From Bacteroidota bacterium (GTDB taxonomy: Bacteria > Bacteroidota > Bacteroidia > Flavobacteriales_D > Crocinitomicaceae): a stretch of DNA of 19,668 nt. The stretch covers positions 1-19,668 of the forward strand of contig JAHKAT010000395.1 of the NCBI GenBank assembly GCA_018825925.1, given 5' to 3'. Position numbers and translations under genes: made by a program. Below are positions 7,806 through 15,360 of the stretch, one piece after another (position 1 is the first letter of the stretch; every line of letters begins with the position of its first letter). The notes under the pieces are model-generated. The model was not told the origin of the DNA. It saw nothing but the letters and a program-made list of their open reading frames with translations, and did not search any database.

Positions 7806-7846
7806 GTTTCACAACGTTCCCGACATACTAGCCGTTGTTTCGAGTG

Positions 7847-7876
7847 CAAATGTAGAAACAAAATTCTTTTTCCAAA
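7847..7876 (-). promoter_or_regulatory. Promoter of tRNA-Gln
   Basis: On the minus strand TTTG (7876-7873) is followed by an 18-base spacer and TACATTTG (7854-7847), an exact TAnnTTTG -7 element with a -33 TTTG at the right distance. Predicted start is near 7843, giving a leader of about 38 bases before the tRNA. That leader contains a 6-bp inverted repeat, ACAACG (7811-7816) with CGTTGT (7833-7838). Confidence 0.75.
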
Positions 7877-8029
7877 TGATTTGAGCAGTTTTTTTTTCTA
7901 AAACTGTTTATTTACATTGAATTTTTGACAATTTTTGAAACAAAAGCACGTTAAACGTTTCGATATATTCCTAAATTCGCAATGCTCTTTGGAAAAATTC
8001 TTTTTTGTAAGAGATTTAAATTAAATACT

Positions 8030-11000
8030 ATGACATTTAAAAAGTGGAATACCTATTTGGGTTGGTCGGTTTTTTTAATCGCGACCATTGTTTATTTCAT
8101 CACCATTGAAGATACGGTTAGTTTATGGGATTGCGGTGAGTACATTACTGCAGCATATAAACTAGAAGTTGGTCACCCTCCTGGTGCACCCCTATTTATG
8201 GTGCTTGGAAGATTGTTCTCCTTTTTTGCTTCACCTGAGAATGTAGCAGTTTGGATTAATCGACTTTCAGCACTTTGTAGTTCATTGACCATTTTGTTTA
8301 TGTTTTGGTCTATTACAATGATAGGGCGCAAGATCATTCAAATTCGTCGACCTCAGATTACCACAGGCGATAAAGTAGCGATTTTAGCAAGTGCTTTTGT
8401 AGGTAGTTTGGCTTATACATTCTCCGAATCATTTTGGTTTTCCGCAGTGGAAGGGGAGGTTTATGCCATGTCATCCTTGTTTACAGCAATTATTTTCTGG
8501 GCTGGATTGAAATGGGACGAAGAAATGGGACAAAAACATAGAGAACTTTTAGCTCCTGGGGTGATTCCAAATCGTTGGTTATTATTAATCATGTTCCTTT
8601 TAGGATTGGCAATAGGGGTCCATTTATTAGGTATTCTTGTAGTGCCGGCTATTTGTTACATTATCTATTTTCAGTTTAAAAAGGATGTCACACCAAAAGG
8701 ATTGGTATTAGTCGGTTTATTATCCGTAGTTATACTTGGGTTTATCCAAGAAGCAATCATCCCTGGAACCATAGCTTTAGCTTCTTCTATTGAGGTTATA
8801 TTCCGTAATTCAATTGGCTTGCCTTTCTATTCAGGGACTGTCTTTTTCTTTGCTTTAGTTGCTGGTGGAGCGGTTTATTTCATACGACGTTTTAGAAAAT
8901 CGGGCAACGATTTAGGATACAACATTACAATGGGTTTAATCATGTTGTTGATTGGTTATGGCTCTTTTGCCGTAATCGTTATACGTTCCAATGCAAATAC
9001 TCCTCTAGATGAAAATGATCCTGAGAATTTGGTTACGCTACATGCCTATTTGAAAAGAGAGCAATATGGTTCATCACCACTTCTTTTTGGACCCTATTGG
9101 AACTCGAAAACGAATCCAAGAGCGGAGTGGAAGGATCGTTCAGCCTTTTATTTGCGACGATTTGTTGTCGTAAAAGGAGATCAGAATACGAAAGCGTTTC
9201 AAGATGAAAAAGCAGCAAATGAGTATGCCGCTGAAATCGGAGGTGGGGCTTTTGTGGATGAAAAATATTTCGAGTCCAATGAGAATGACCGACTTATGGG
9301 CACTCCAACATACGCACAAACAACCTTTTTCCCTAGAATGTATTATTCTGCCGGACCTGGTGAAACGGCAAAAATTGAAGGATATAAAAATTGGTCAGGT
9401 TATGATCCCACGGATGGTTCGGGCTCTGAATTAGGATCGGACAACGAGCGACTGCCTACTTTTGGTGAAAACATGACGTATTTTTTCAGGTACCAAGTGA
9501 ATTGGATGTACTGGCGATATTTCTTGTGGAATTTTGCCGGTCGACAAAACGATATACAAGGGCATGGTGATCAAATGCGTGGAAACTGGATATCAGGCTT
9601 TAGTTTCATTGATGACATGCGTCTAGGCAATCAGTCGAAGTTTGCACCCTATTATACATCCGAAAATCCATCCAACAACAAATTTTTCCTTTTCCCATTG
9701 ATTTTAGGGTTAATTGGTTTGATTTTTCATTTTTACAGAGCACCTAAAAACGCTTTTGTACTTACTTTAGTTTTCCTTTTTACAGGTTTGGCAATTGTAC
9801 TTTATTTGAACCAAAAACCTTTAGAACCTAGGGAGCGTGATTATGCCTATGCTGGCTCATTCTACTTTTTTGCAATGTGGATAGGCCTGGGTGTTCTAGC
9901 TCTTTATGATGCCTTCACTTCATTTGGTAAAGCCGAATGGAAGAAAATTGGAATTCTTGCTGCAATTGGTTTGGCTTTCTTTTTTATGATAGATGGCGGA
10001 GCAGATGTTTCTAAACCTAACACCATCACTTGGTTGGTTGTTGCAGCTATTGGTGGAGGACTTATTGCAATCATGCAAGGATTGAAAAAGGTGTTGAAAT
10101 CAGATACCCAAGGAGCAATTATCGCCGGTTTGTTTGGACTTTTTGTTCCTATAATTATGGGTATGCAAGGTTGGGATGATCACGATCGTAGCGAAAAATC
10201 TACAGCACATGATTTGGCCTACAATTACTTAAATGGTTGTACACCAAATGGAATTTTGTACACAAATGGAGATAATGACACCTTCCCTCTCTGGTACATG
10301 CAGGAAGTTGAAGGAGTGCGTACTGATGTACGCGTTTGTAACTTGTCTTTAATGCAAACAGATTGGTATACCAATCAAATGAAAATGAAGGCCTACGAAT
10401 CAGATCCTTTGCCAATTAAGTTCCGCGAGGATCAAATCATGATGTATGCTGGGAATACAGACCAAGTGTACTTCTTAGATTTATTGGATTTATATTTCAA
10501 TGGAGCAACGCAGGACATTAAGGACAATATCATCACAATGCGATTGAAGAACAATGAGGTGGCTGCTGAAAATGCAATTATGGCGCTTCGAAATAAAATG
10601 AATGGTTTATTGAGTTCATTTACAGCTGGAGAAACAGCTCAGCCAGGTAGATTAGAGTTGCTGAAAAATGCTGCAACTGGCGGCGTTGGTAATTCCTTAA
10701 ATGAAAGAATAAATTCAATTTTCACAGCTTCAGTTGAAATGCTTTCTGGAATTCAGCAAGGTGCTGTGAAGGTTTCAAGTCAAGACCAAGTTCAAGTCTT
10801 ACAAACAACTTTGCAGGAATTTGAAACAAGTTGGAATTACACAGACTTGAACGAAGCAATGGAATTTGTGCGAAATGACAACAATATGTTGGCATCTCAA
10901 GGGAATATTCCACTACGTGTTTTCCCAAGTAAAGGCTTTACTTTAAAAGTAAACAAAGAAAATGCAGTTGCTTCTGGAGTTCTTGCCAAAAAAGACAAAG

Positions 11001-12133
11001 GACTTGCAGCAGATCAAATACAATTCATATTTTCAGCTAGAGGATTGTCAAGAGAGCAAGTAATGATGCTCGATGTAATGGCAAATAATGACTGGAAACG
11101 TGGAATTTTCTATTCTTCTCCTGGAGCATCTGATGTGGCAATGGCTCTTTATCGACGTAATTTATTGAAACAAAACGGATTGGTATATGAGCTTACACCA
11201 GTTCAAGGAAATGGTTCGCCAGTGGATACAGATAAGATGTATGATAATTTATTAAACAACTTCAAATTTGGCGCAATGAACAAAGAAGGTGTTTTGACAG
11301 ATTATTACGCTCGTCGTCACACAACACAGTATCGACAGGCATTCGAAGCATTAGCAGACACGTATATGCGAAATGCGGAAGAAGCTGAGCAGATTAAAAG
11401 TCGCGGTCCATCCTTAATTGAGATGTATCGAAATTCGAATCAAACAAGCGAAGCAGAAAGAATGGATAAAATCTTGAAAAATGCTGATAAAATAATTGCT
11501 GAAAGCAAGAAAAAAGCAGCGGATGTGATTCGTTATTCTGTTAAAATTATGCCGGTAAATTTAGTTTTCGATCATGGTGAACCAAGTATGTCGAACGTCA
11601 AATATCCATACAACGGAATAGAAGTTCCTGGATATAGCGACGGAAGTTTACACCATTACGTTGAACTTTTGTATCGAGCAGGTGCCAAGGCGGATGCGAA
11701 TAAATTAGCAGATCAATTGTCGGCTCAATTGGAAAGCATCATTAATTATTATACGCATTCTAACCCTAGAATTGCTCTTAAATCGAGTAATGCTGAGGAT
11801 TTATTTGCAGCCTTAGATTCGTATTTCACGATTACACAAGCTGCAATAAATGCAGAATTTGGCGATCCGAAAGGAAAAACGGCAATTCGTTTAAAATCCA
11901 ACATCGACAAATGGTATAACATTGAATTCCCTGCTATGATGGCCAAGGCTAAACAGTCAATTACCGACTCGGGCGAAAGTTTGAGAAGATCAAATAGCGC
12001 TGGACCTTTTGCAAGGGCTTATTTTAATGCTGAAGATTATTTGGACGCAATGGCTATATATTATGGTATAAAAAAAGCCGCAAATAACAATGGTGGCCAG
12101 AGCTTAGAATCATTGATGAACGGACCACAATAA
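8030..12133 (+). CDS. DUF2723 / GT117-family membrane glycosyltransferase
   Basis: This 1367-residue integral membrane protein belongs to the DUF2723 family (CAZy GT117), common in Bacteroidota and related to the human protein O-mannosyltransferase TMEM260. It probably transfers a sugar from a lipid carrier to exported proteins or glycans in the periplasm; the acceptor is unknown. The N-terminal region has about nine hydrophobic helices and GT-C-like acidic loop motifs, W33-D-C-G-E37 and G48-H-P-P-G52. A second hydrophobic block lies at about 555-720, around EPRERDYAYAGSFYFF from residue 599. A large soluble C-terminal domain follows, with NGDNDTFPLWY from 746 and mainly helical sequence near the end. 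I chose the ATG at 8030 (MTFKKWNTYLGW); the ATG at 7982 would add 16 polar and basic residues not typical of the family. A deacetylase gene starts two bases after its stop. Confidence 0.88.
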   Translation: MTFKKWNTYLGWSVFLIATIVYFITIEDTVSLWDCGEYITAAYKLEVGHPPGAPLFMVLGRLFSFFASPENVAVWINRLSALCSSLTILFMFWSITMIGRKIIQIRRPQITTGDKVAILASAFVGSLAYTFSESFWFSAVEGEVYAMSSLFTAIIFWAGLKWDEEMGQKHRELLAPGVIPNRWLLLIMFLLGLAIGVHLLGILVVPAICYIIYFQFKKDVTPKGLVLVGLLSVVILGFIQEAIIPGTIALASSIEVIFRNSIGLPFYSGTVFFFALVAGGAVYFIRRFRKSGNDLGYNITMGLIMLLIGYGSFAVIVIRSNANTPLDENDPENLVTLHAYLKREQYGSSPLLFGPYWNSKTNPRAEWKDRSAFYLRRFVVVKGDQNTKAFQDEKAANEYAAEIGGGAFVDEKYFESNENDRLMGTPTYAQTTFFPRMYYSAGPGETAKIEGYKNWSGYDPTDGSGSELGSDNERLPTFGENMTYFFRYQVNWMYWRYFLWNFAGRQNDIQGHGDQMRGNWISGFSFIDDMRLGNQSKFAPYYTSENPSNNKFFLFPLILGLIGLIFHFYRAPKNAFVLTLVFLFTGLAIVLYLNQKPLEPRERDYAYAGSFYFFAMWIGLGVLALYDAFTSFGKAEWKKIGILAAIGLAFFFMIDGGADVSKPNTITWLVVAAIGGGLIAIMQGLKKVLKSDTQGAIIAGLFGLFVPIIMGMQGWDDHDRSEKSTAHDLAYNYLNGCTPNGILYTNGDNDTFPLWYMQEVEGVRTDVRVCNLSLMQTDWYTNQMKMKAYESDPLPIKFREDQIMMYAGNTDQVYFLDLLDLYFNGATQDIKDNIITMRLKNNEVAAENAIMALRNKMNGLLSSFTAGETAQPGRLELLKNAATGGVGNSLNERINSIFTASVEMLSGIQQGAVKVSSQDQVQVLQTTLQEFETSWNYTDLNEAMEFVRNDNNMLASQGNIPLRVFPSKGFTLKVNKENAVASGVLAKKDKGLAADQIQFIFSARGLSREQVMMLDVMANNDWKRGIFYSSPGASDVAMALYRRNLLKQNGLVYELTPVQGNGSPVDTDKMYDNLLNNFKFGAMNKEGVLTDYYARRHTTQYRQAFEALADTYMRNAEEAEQIKSRGPSLIEMYRNSNQTSEAERMDKILKNADKIIAESKKKAADVIRYSVKIMPVNLVFDHGEPSMSNVKYPYNGIEVPGYSDGSLHHYVELLYRAGAKADANKLADQLSAQLESIINYYTHSNPRIALKSSNAEDLFAALDSYFTITQAAINAEFGDPKGKTAIRLKSNIDKWYNIEFPAMMAKAKQSITDSGESLRRSNSAGPFARAYFNAEDYLDAMAIYYGIKKAANNNGGQSLESLMNGPQ

Positions 12134-12135
12134 AT

Positions 12136-12774
12136 TTGTCTCGACGACTTTATAAAACCCCATGGTTATTTCCTAAAATTTTCAGGAAACGATTGTGGGG
12201 TTTTTCATTTCCTGAAAACACCGTTTATTTGACATTCGACGATGGGCCCAATAAAGGGATAACCGATTGGATTTTAAATTTCTTGAAAGAAAAATCAATT
12301 CAAGCTACTTTCTTTTGTGTGGGTGAAAATGTACGTCAAAACAGCGAACTTATCGAACGAATTAGAAAGGAGGGACATGCTTTGGGCGGACATACGATGC
12401 GACATGAAAAAAGCACTAAAACGGCTTGGACTAAGTATAAAAAATCGGTAATAGAGTGTCAAGACTTAGTACAAAGTAAACTTTTTCGTCCGCCATACGG
12501 TCGCCTGTCTATGCGCAGAGCTACTGAAATTTCTAAAGATTATAAGATTATAATGTGGACTTGGTTAAGCTATGATTTTGACGAGAAGGTGTCGGTGGAA
12601 TCGATAGTCCAAAATGCTAAAAAACAAATAAAGGCAGGAGATATCTTGTTGTTACACGACAATCAGAAAATGACCAGTAAGGTAAAAATGTTACTACCTA
12701 AATTAATAGAAGTGATTGAAAAAAAGGGTTTTAAATTTGCTGTTTTGGATGCAAGTTTAATTCTTCAGAAATAA
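12136..12774 (+). CDS. Polysaccharide deacetylase (NodB homology domain)
   Basis: This 212-residue protein is a carbohydrate esterase 4 (NodB-like) deacetylase, expected to remove N- or O-acetyl groups from a cell-envelope glycan using a metal ion. All family motifs are present: TFDDGP with D35/D36, the metal-binding H86-T-M-R-H90, RPPYGR (118-123), and LLLHDN with H174. No signal peptide is evident; the N-terminus is basic (SRRLYKTPW), so location is uncertain. The start is TTG at 12136: there is no ATG before the first catalytic motif, and the next ATG (in HTMRH) would delete it. The start lies two bases after the GT117 gene's stop, so the two are surely cotranscribed and likely coupled. 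Joint action on one glycan is inference from gene order. Confidence 0.88.
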   Translation: MSRRLYKTPWLFPKIFRKRLWGFSFPENTVYLTFDDGPNKGITDWILNFLKEKSIQATFFCVGENVRQNSELIERIRKEGHALGGHTMRHEKSTKTAWTKYKKSVIECQDLVQSKLFRPPYGRLSMRRATEISKDYKIIMWTWLSYDFDEKVSVESIVQNAKKQIKAGDILLLHDNQKMTSKVKMLLPKLIEVIEKKGFKFAVLDASLILQK

Positions 12775-12792
12775 ATCATTCTCCAGTGTCAG

Positions 12793-13302
12793 TTATATCC
12801 TAGGTCTTTTGTAAATGGGAACGGTTGAACATGGCTCACCGTACATTATCGATTTTACGACTGGTTGTAACTTCTCTACCAAGGAGGCCATCGCGAAATC
12901 TGAATACGGATGATTAGAACACCCTTTTATTATTACCAATCCATCTTGAAATTTAACTAAATCTAGCTGATTGATTTTTTGAGTCACTGACTTTTTCAAT
13001 AAAGCTTCTTTGCTTCCAACTACCCATGTATCGGCATAAGTATTTAGCTGAGCGCCGATAATCATATAGGCCCAAGTAGGAACAATTGCATCAGCGGTAC
13101 ACGTCACCTGAACGATGGTGTTTTGATACTTTGACCAATCGTGATCTTTAACCCAAGCCCGAAAGTCTTTCTCCTTTAAAACTAATCCATTCCAAAGCAG
13201 ATCCGCAATATCGATACAATCGACATTAGAATTTGGCGTGAATTTTTCTAAATCGAGATTAATTAAACCACTATCTTTTACCTTGTTGATAATTTCTTCC
13301 AT
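12793..13302 (-). CDS. DUF2480 family protein
   Basis: This 169-residue cytoplasmic protein matches the DUF2480 family of Bacteroidota, whose function is unknown. Recognisable family features are the start MEEIINKVKDSGLINLDLE, LKEKDFRAWVKDHDW near the middle, and CTADAIVPTWAYMIIG. There is no signal peptide or membrane segment. Two adjacent ATG codons (13305 and 13302) are possible starts; family sequences usually begin MEE, favouring 13302. A TTG at 13314 also opens the frame but lies inside the likely promoter element. It is convergent with the deacetylase gene (18 bases apart, no terminator hairpin visible) and divergent from the rhomboid gene. Cysteines and histidines are few, so no catalytic site can be proposed. 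Confidence 0.85.
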   Translation of the reverse strand: MEEIINKVKDSGLINLDLEKFTPNSNVDCIDIADLLWNGLVLKEKDFRAWVKDHDWSKYQNTIVQVTCTADAIVPTWAYMIIGAQLNTYADTWVVGSKEALLKKSVTQKINQLDLVKFQDGLVIIKGCSNHPYSDFAMASLVEKLQPVVKSIMYGEPCSTVPIYKRPRI

Positions 13303-13311
13303 CATGTGATA

Positions 13312-13319
13312 CAAATTTA
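13312..13319 (-). promoter_or_regulatory. -7 element of the DUF2480 gene
   Basis: Minus-strand TAAATTTG matches TAnnTTTG exactly. With the G at about -4, transcription would start near 13308, only a few bases before the ATG codons at 13305/13302, implying an almost leaderless mRNA. No good -33 TTTG is seen at the usual spacing, so this is tentative. Confidence 0.4.
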
Positions 13320-13347
13320 ATGCTTATTCCTAACTTGTTACTGTCAG

Positions 13348-13380
13348 TTTGGCGGAGTTTTTTCTTGGGCATAGGTTTTG
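13348..13380 (+). promoter_or_regulatory. Possible promoter of the rhomboid gene
   Basis: TTTG (13348-13351), a 20-base spacer, then TAGGTTTTG (13372-13380). The second element is TAnnTTTG with one extra T. A start near 13385 would leave a leader of about ten bases before the ATG at 13394. Confidence 0.4.
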
Positions 13381-13393
13381 ACAAATTCAAAGG

Positions 13394-14191
13394 ATGAAAA
13401 ACAAACAATTACATGTAGATTTTGGTTCTCAATTAGAGGCTCTTGTCTATCCTCTTTTGTTTTTAATACTGCTTTGGTTGATTCAAATGTTCCAACAAAT
13501 GGAGTCATTTTCCTTTGTGAATTATGGCGTTCAACCTAGAACTTTTTCAGGTCTGAAAGGTATTTTATTCATGCCTTTGATCCATGCCCCTAAAGATATT
13601 CAGCATCTATTAAACAATAGTTTGCCCGCTTATATGCTTTTAGCAACTGTGATTTACTTTTATAGATCGATAGCATTGTCAGTTGTACTTTATTCTTGGC
13701 TTTTATCAGGATTGGGTGTTTGGTTGTTTGCAGAAAATACAAGTTCGTTCCACATTGGGTTTAGTGGTGTAATTTACGCTTTGGCTGCCTTTATTTTTTT
13801 TAGTGGATTTCAACGTAAATTTTTACCACTTCAAGCCATGGCACTTTTTGTGTCTTTTGTCTACGGCAGTTTGGTGTGGGGTATTTTCCCCATCAAAGCA
13901 GGTGTGTCTTGGGAGGGTCATTTAAGTGGTTTATTAGTAGGCGCGGTATTGTCGGTTTTGTACCTCAAGAAGGGGCCTGTGGCACCAAAATATCAGTATG
14001 AAATTGAGAAGGATATGGGGATAGAGCCACCGGATTTGGAAGGGATTTATTGGGAGAAGGTGCGCAAACTTGAAGAGCAACAGCTTCAATTGGAGCAATC
14101 TAGGAAATTAGAAGAAACAAACAAAAACAAAATAGTCATTCAATATCACTATACGCCTACAAATCCGCCGGACGATACTGGTCAACAATAG
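13394..14191 (+). CDS. Rhomboid family intramembrane serine protease
   Basis: This 265-residue membrane protein is a rhomboid, a family that cleaves transmembrane substrates within the inner membrane. The catalytic dyad is complete: S124 in the GFSG motif (122-125) and H176 in WEGHLSG. The upstream H71-x-x-x-N75 motif, which stabilises the reaction intermediate, is also present. About six hydrophobic helices lie between residues 15 and 192. A charged, probably coiled C-terminal tail of about 70 residues (KLEEQQLQLEQSRKLEE) follows, ending in a proline-rich stretch. The start ATG at 13394 follows a plausible promoter. The last 35 bases overlap the convergent phosphatase gene. Substrates are unknown; calling it active rests on intact motifs only. 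Confidence 0.88.
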   Translation: MKNKQLHVDFGSQLEALVYPLLFLILLWLIQMFQQMESFSFVNYGVQPRTFSGLKGILFMPLIHAPKDIQHLLNNSLPAYMLLATVIYFYRSIALSVVLYSWLLSGLGVWLFAENTSSFHIGFSGVIYALAAFIFFSGFQRKFLPLQAMALFVSFVYGSLVWGIFPIKAGVSWEGHLSGLLVGAVLSVLYLKKGPVAPKYQYEIEKDMGIEPPDLEGIYWEKVRKLEEQQLQLEQSRKLEETNKNKIVIQYHYTPTNPPDDTGQQ

Positions 14192-14633
14192 TTCCTGTAT
14201 TGGCCGAAATTTCTTCCCATGTGTCGAAAGGAAATGATAGGCAAACATATTCAGAAGTAGCCATGACTCTGTCCGCTCCTGTTAAATAGGATAATAAATC
14301 AGACAAGCCAAAGTTGTGGCCGATGATAAATAAGTCCTCTTTTCTTTCCGTTTTCCAAATTGCGTTTAACCAAGTGTCACGACTACAAAGATGCCATGCT
14401 GGATTGTAGGTAATTTCTTTTGAAGGGAAAGCATATTCAATTGCTGCAAAAGTTTGCATGGTTCGCGCCGAGGCTGAACAATAAATTTGAACGAAGCTGA
14501 ACTCTTTTTTATCTAAGTACTTATAAAGCGTAGCGCATTGTCGCTTGCCACGAGGCATTAATTCTCGGTCAAAATCATTTCCTGAAGCTGAATTTTGGTT
14601 GGTTTTGGCGTGTCGAATTAAATGAAGTTTCAT
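14157..14633 (-). CDS. SixA-like phosphohistidine phosphatase (histidine phosphatase family)
   Basis: This 158-residue cytoplasmic protein is a short histidine phosphatase of the SixA type, which removes phosphate from phosphohistidine on signalling proteins in E. coli; its substrate here is unknown. The catalytic H8 sits in LIRHAKT, the RHA variant of the RHG motif typical of SixA. Supporting motifs are FDRELMPRG (21-29), SASARTMQT containing R57, and IGHNFGLSDL with the second catalytic histidine H106. Length is normal for the group. The ATG at 14633 is the natural start. Its 3' end overlaps the end of the rhomboid gene on the other strand by 35 bases, so neither gene has its own terminator between them. 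Confidence 0.87.
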   Translation of the reverse strand: MKLHLIRHAKTNQNSASGNDFDRELMPRGKRQCATLYKYLDKKEFSFVQIYCSASARTMQTFAAIEYAFPSKEITYNPAWHLCSRDTWLNAIWKTERKEDLFIIGHNFGLSDLLSYLTGADRVMATSEYVCLSFPFDTWEEISANTGTIVDQYRPADL

Positions 14634-14720
14634 AAACTATTTTTAGATGCGATTAAATGTAAGTGGAATAATTGAATTTAACCAACCAATTGATTAATCA
14701 TTTCGTTGAGACTATAATGC

Positions 14721-14751
14721 TTTGATAAACAAGTGAAAATAGAGTATCTTG
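14721..14751 (+). promoter_or_regulatory. Possible promoter of the sigma-factor operon
   Basis: TTTG (14721-14724), a 20-base spacer, then TATCTTG (14745-14751), an imperfect form of TAnnTTTG. A start near 14756 would give a leader of about 30 bases before the sigma gene's ATG at 14788. The weak -7 element leaves room for another promoter, for example one read by the operon's own sigma factor. Confidence 0.35.
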
Positions 14752-14787
14752 CATTTGAATGGCCGCATACGACCTTTAAAGAATTGG

Positions 14788-15360
14788 ATGAAGATTGATC
14801 CAGAACTTCTCGTTCGCTGTCAAAAAGACGAGCGCAAAGCTGTTGAGCAACTCTATGAATTTTGCTTTCATCTTTTGATGCCTTCTTGTTTTCAATATCA
14901 TAAAAATGAGGAGGACGCGCGATCGTCACTCAATCTGGGGTTTGTGAAAATCATCAAAGCATTAAAGAAAGTGGAGCTCGAGGGATTTAATTTCATCGCT
15001 TGGTCTCGAAGAATTATGAATAATACCTTGATAGACGAATATAGAAAAGAAAAAAAACACAAGTCAAGACAAACGATAACAGACGATGATCAACAATTAG
15101 AATATTATTCAGAGGGTGTCATCAATGCTTCAGAAAGCAATTTGGGTGAACAAAATATTTTGGAACTTTTGGATGAATTGCCAGAATTGACAAAAAATGT
15201 TTTTGTACTCTATGTAATAGAGGGTTATGCCCATAAAGAAATTGCAGAAATCCTTGGAATTGCAGAGGGCACTTCAAAATGGCACTTGTCTTCTGGCAGA
15301 AAAACGTTGCGCGAAAAATTAGAATTGTTAGAAATGAAAGCAAAAAAAATGGTAGTATGA
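14788..15360 (+). CDS. ECF-type RNA polymerase sigma factor
   Basis: This 190-residue protein is a sigma-70 family factor of the extracytoplasmic-function type, which directs RNA polymerase to a small stress- or surface-related regulon. Region 2 spans about residues 18-86 (ERKAVEQLYEFCF, then FIAWSRRIMNNTLIDEYRKEKK). Region 4 spans about 126-182, with the helix-turn-helix YAHKEIAEILGIAEGTSKWHLSSGRKTL. There is no region 1 or 3, as expected for this group. I chose the ATG at 14788 (MKIDPELLVR); a TTG at 14749 would add 13 residues and overlaps the likely promoter. Its stop overlaps the start of the next gene as ATGA, and that product has an anti-sigma-like N-terminus, so the pair probably works as a sigma/anti-sigma switch. 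Confidence 0.9.
   Translation: MKIDPELLVRCQKDERKAVEQLYEFCFHLLMPSCFQYHKNEEDARSSLNLGFVKIIKALKKVELEGFNFIAWSRRIMNNTLIDEYRKEKKHKSRQTITDDDQQLEYYSEGVINASESNLGEQNILELLDELPELTKNVFVLYVIEGYAHKEIAEILGIAEGTSKWHLSSGRKTLREKLELLEMKAKKMVV

Noticed and set aside
7982..8029. Earlier ATG for the GT117 gene
   Set aside because: It adds a basic, cysteine-containing tail not expected in the family, and a near -7 motif (TAAATTCG, 7972-7979) would start transcription after it.
14678..14929. Minus-strand open frame of 83 codons over the start of the sigma gene
   Set aside because: It is antisense to a confident sigma factor and has no recognisable domain.
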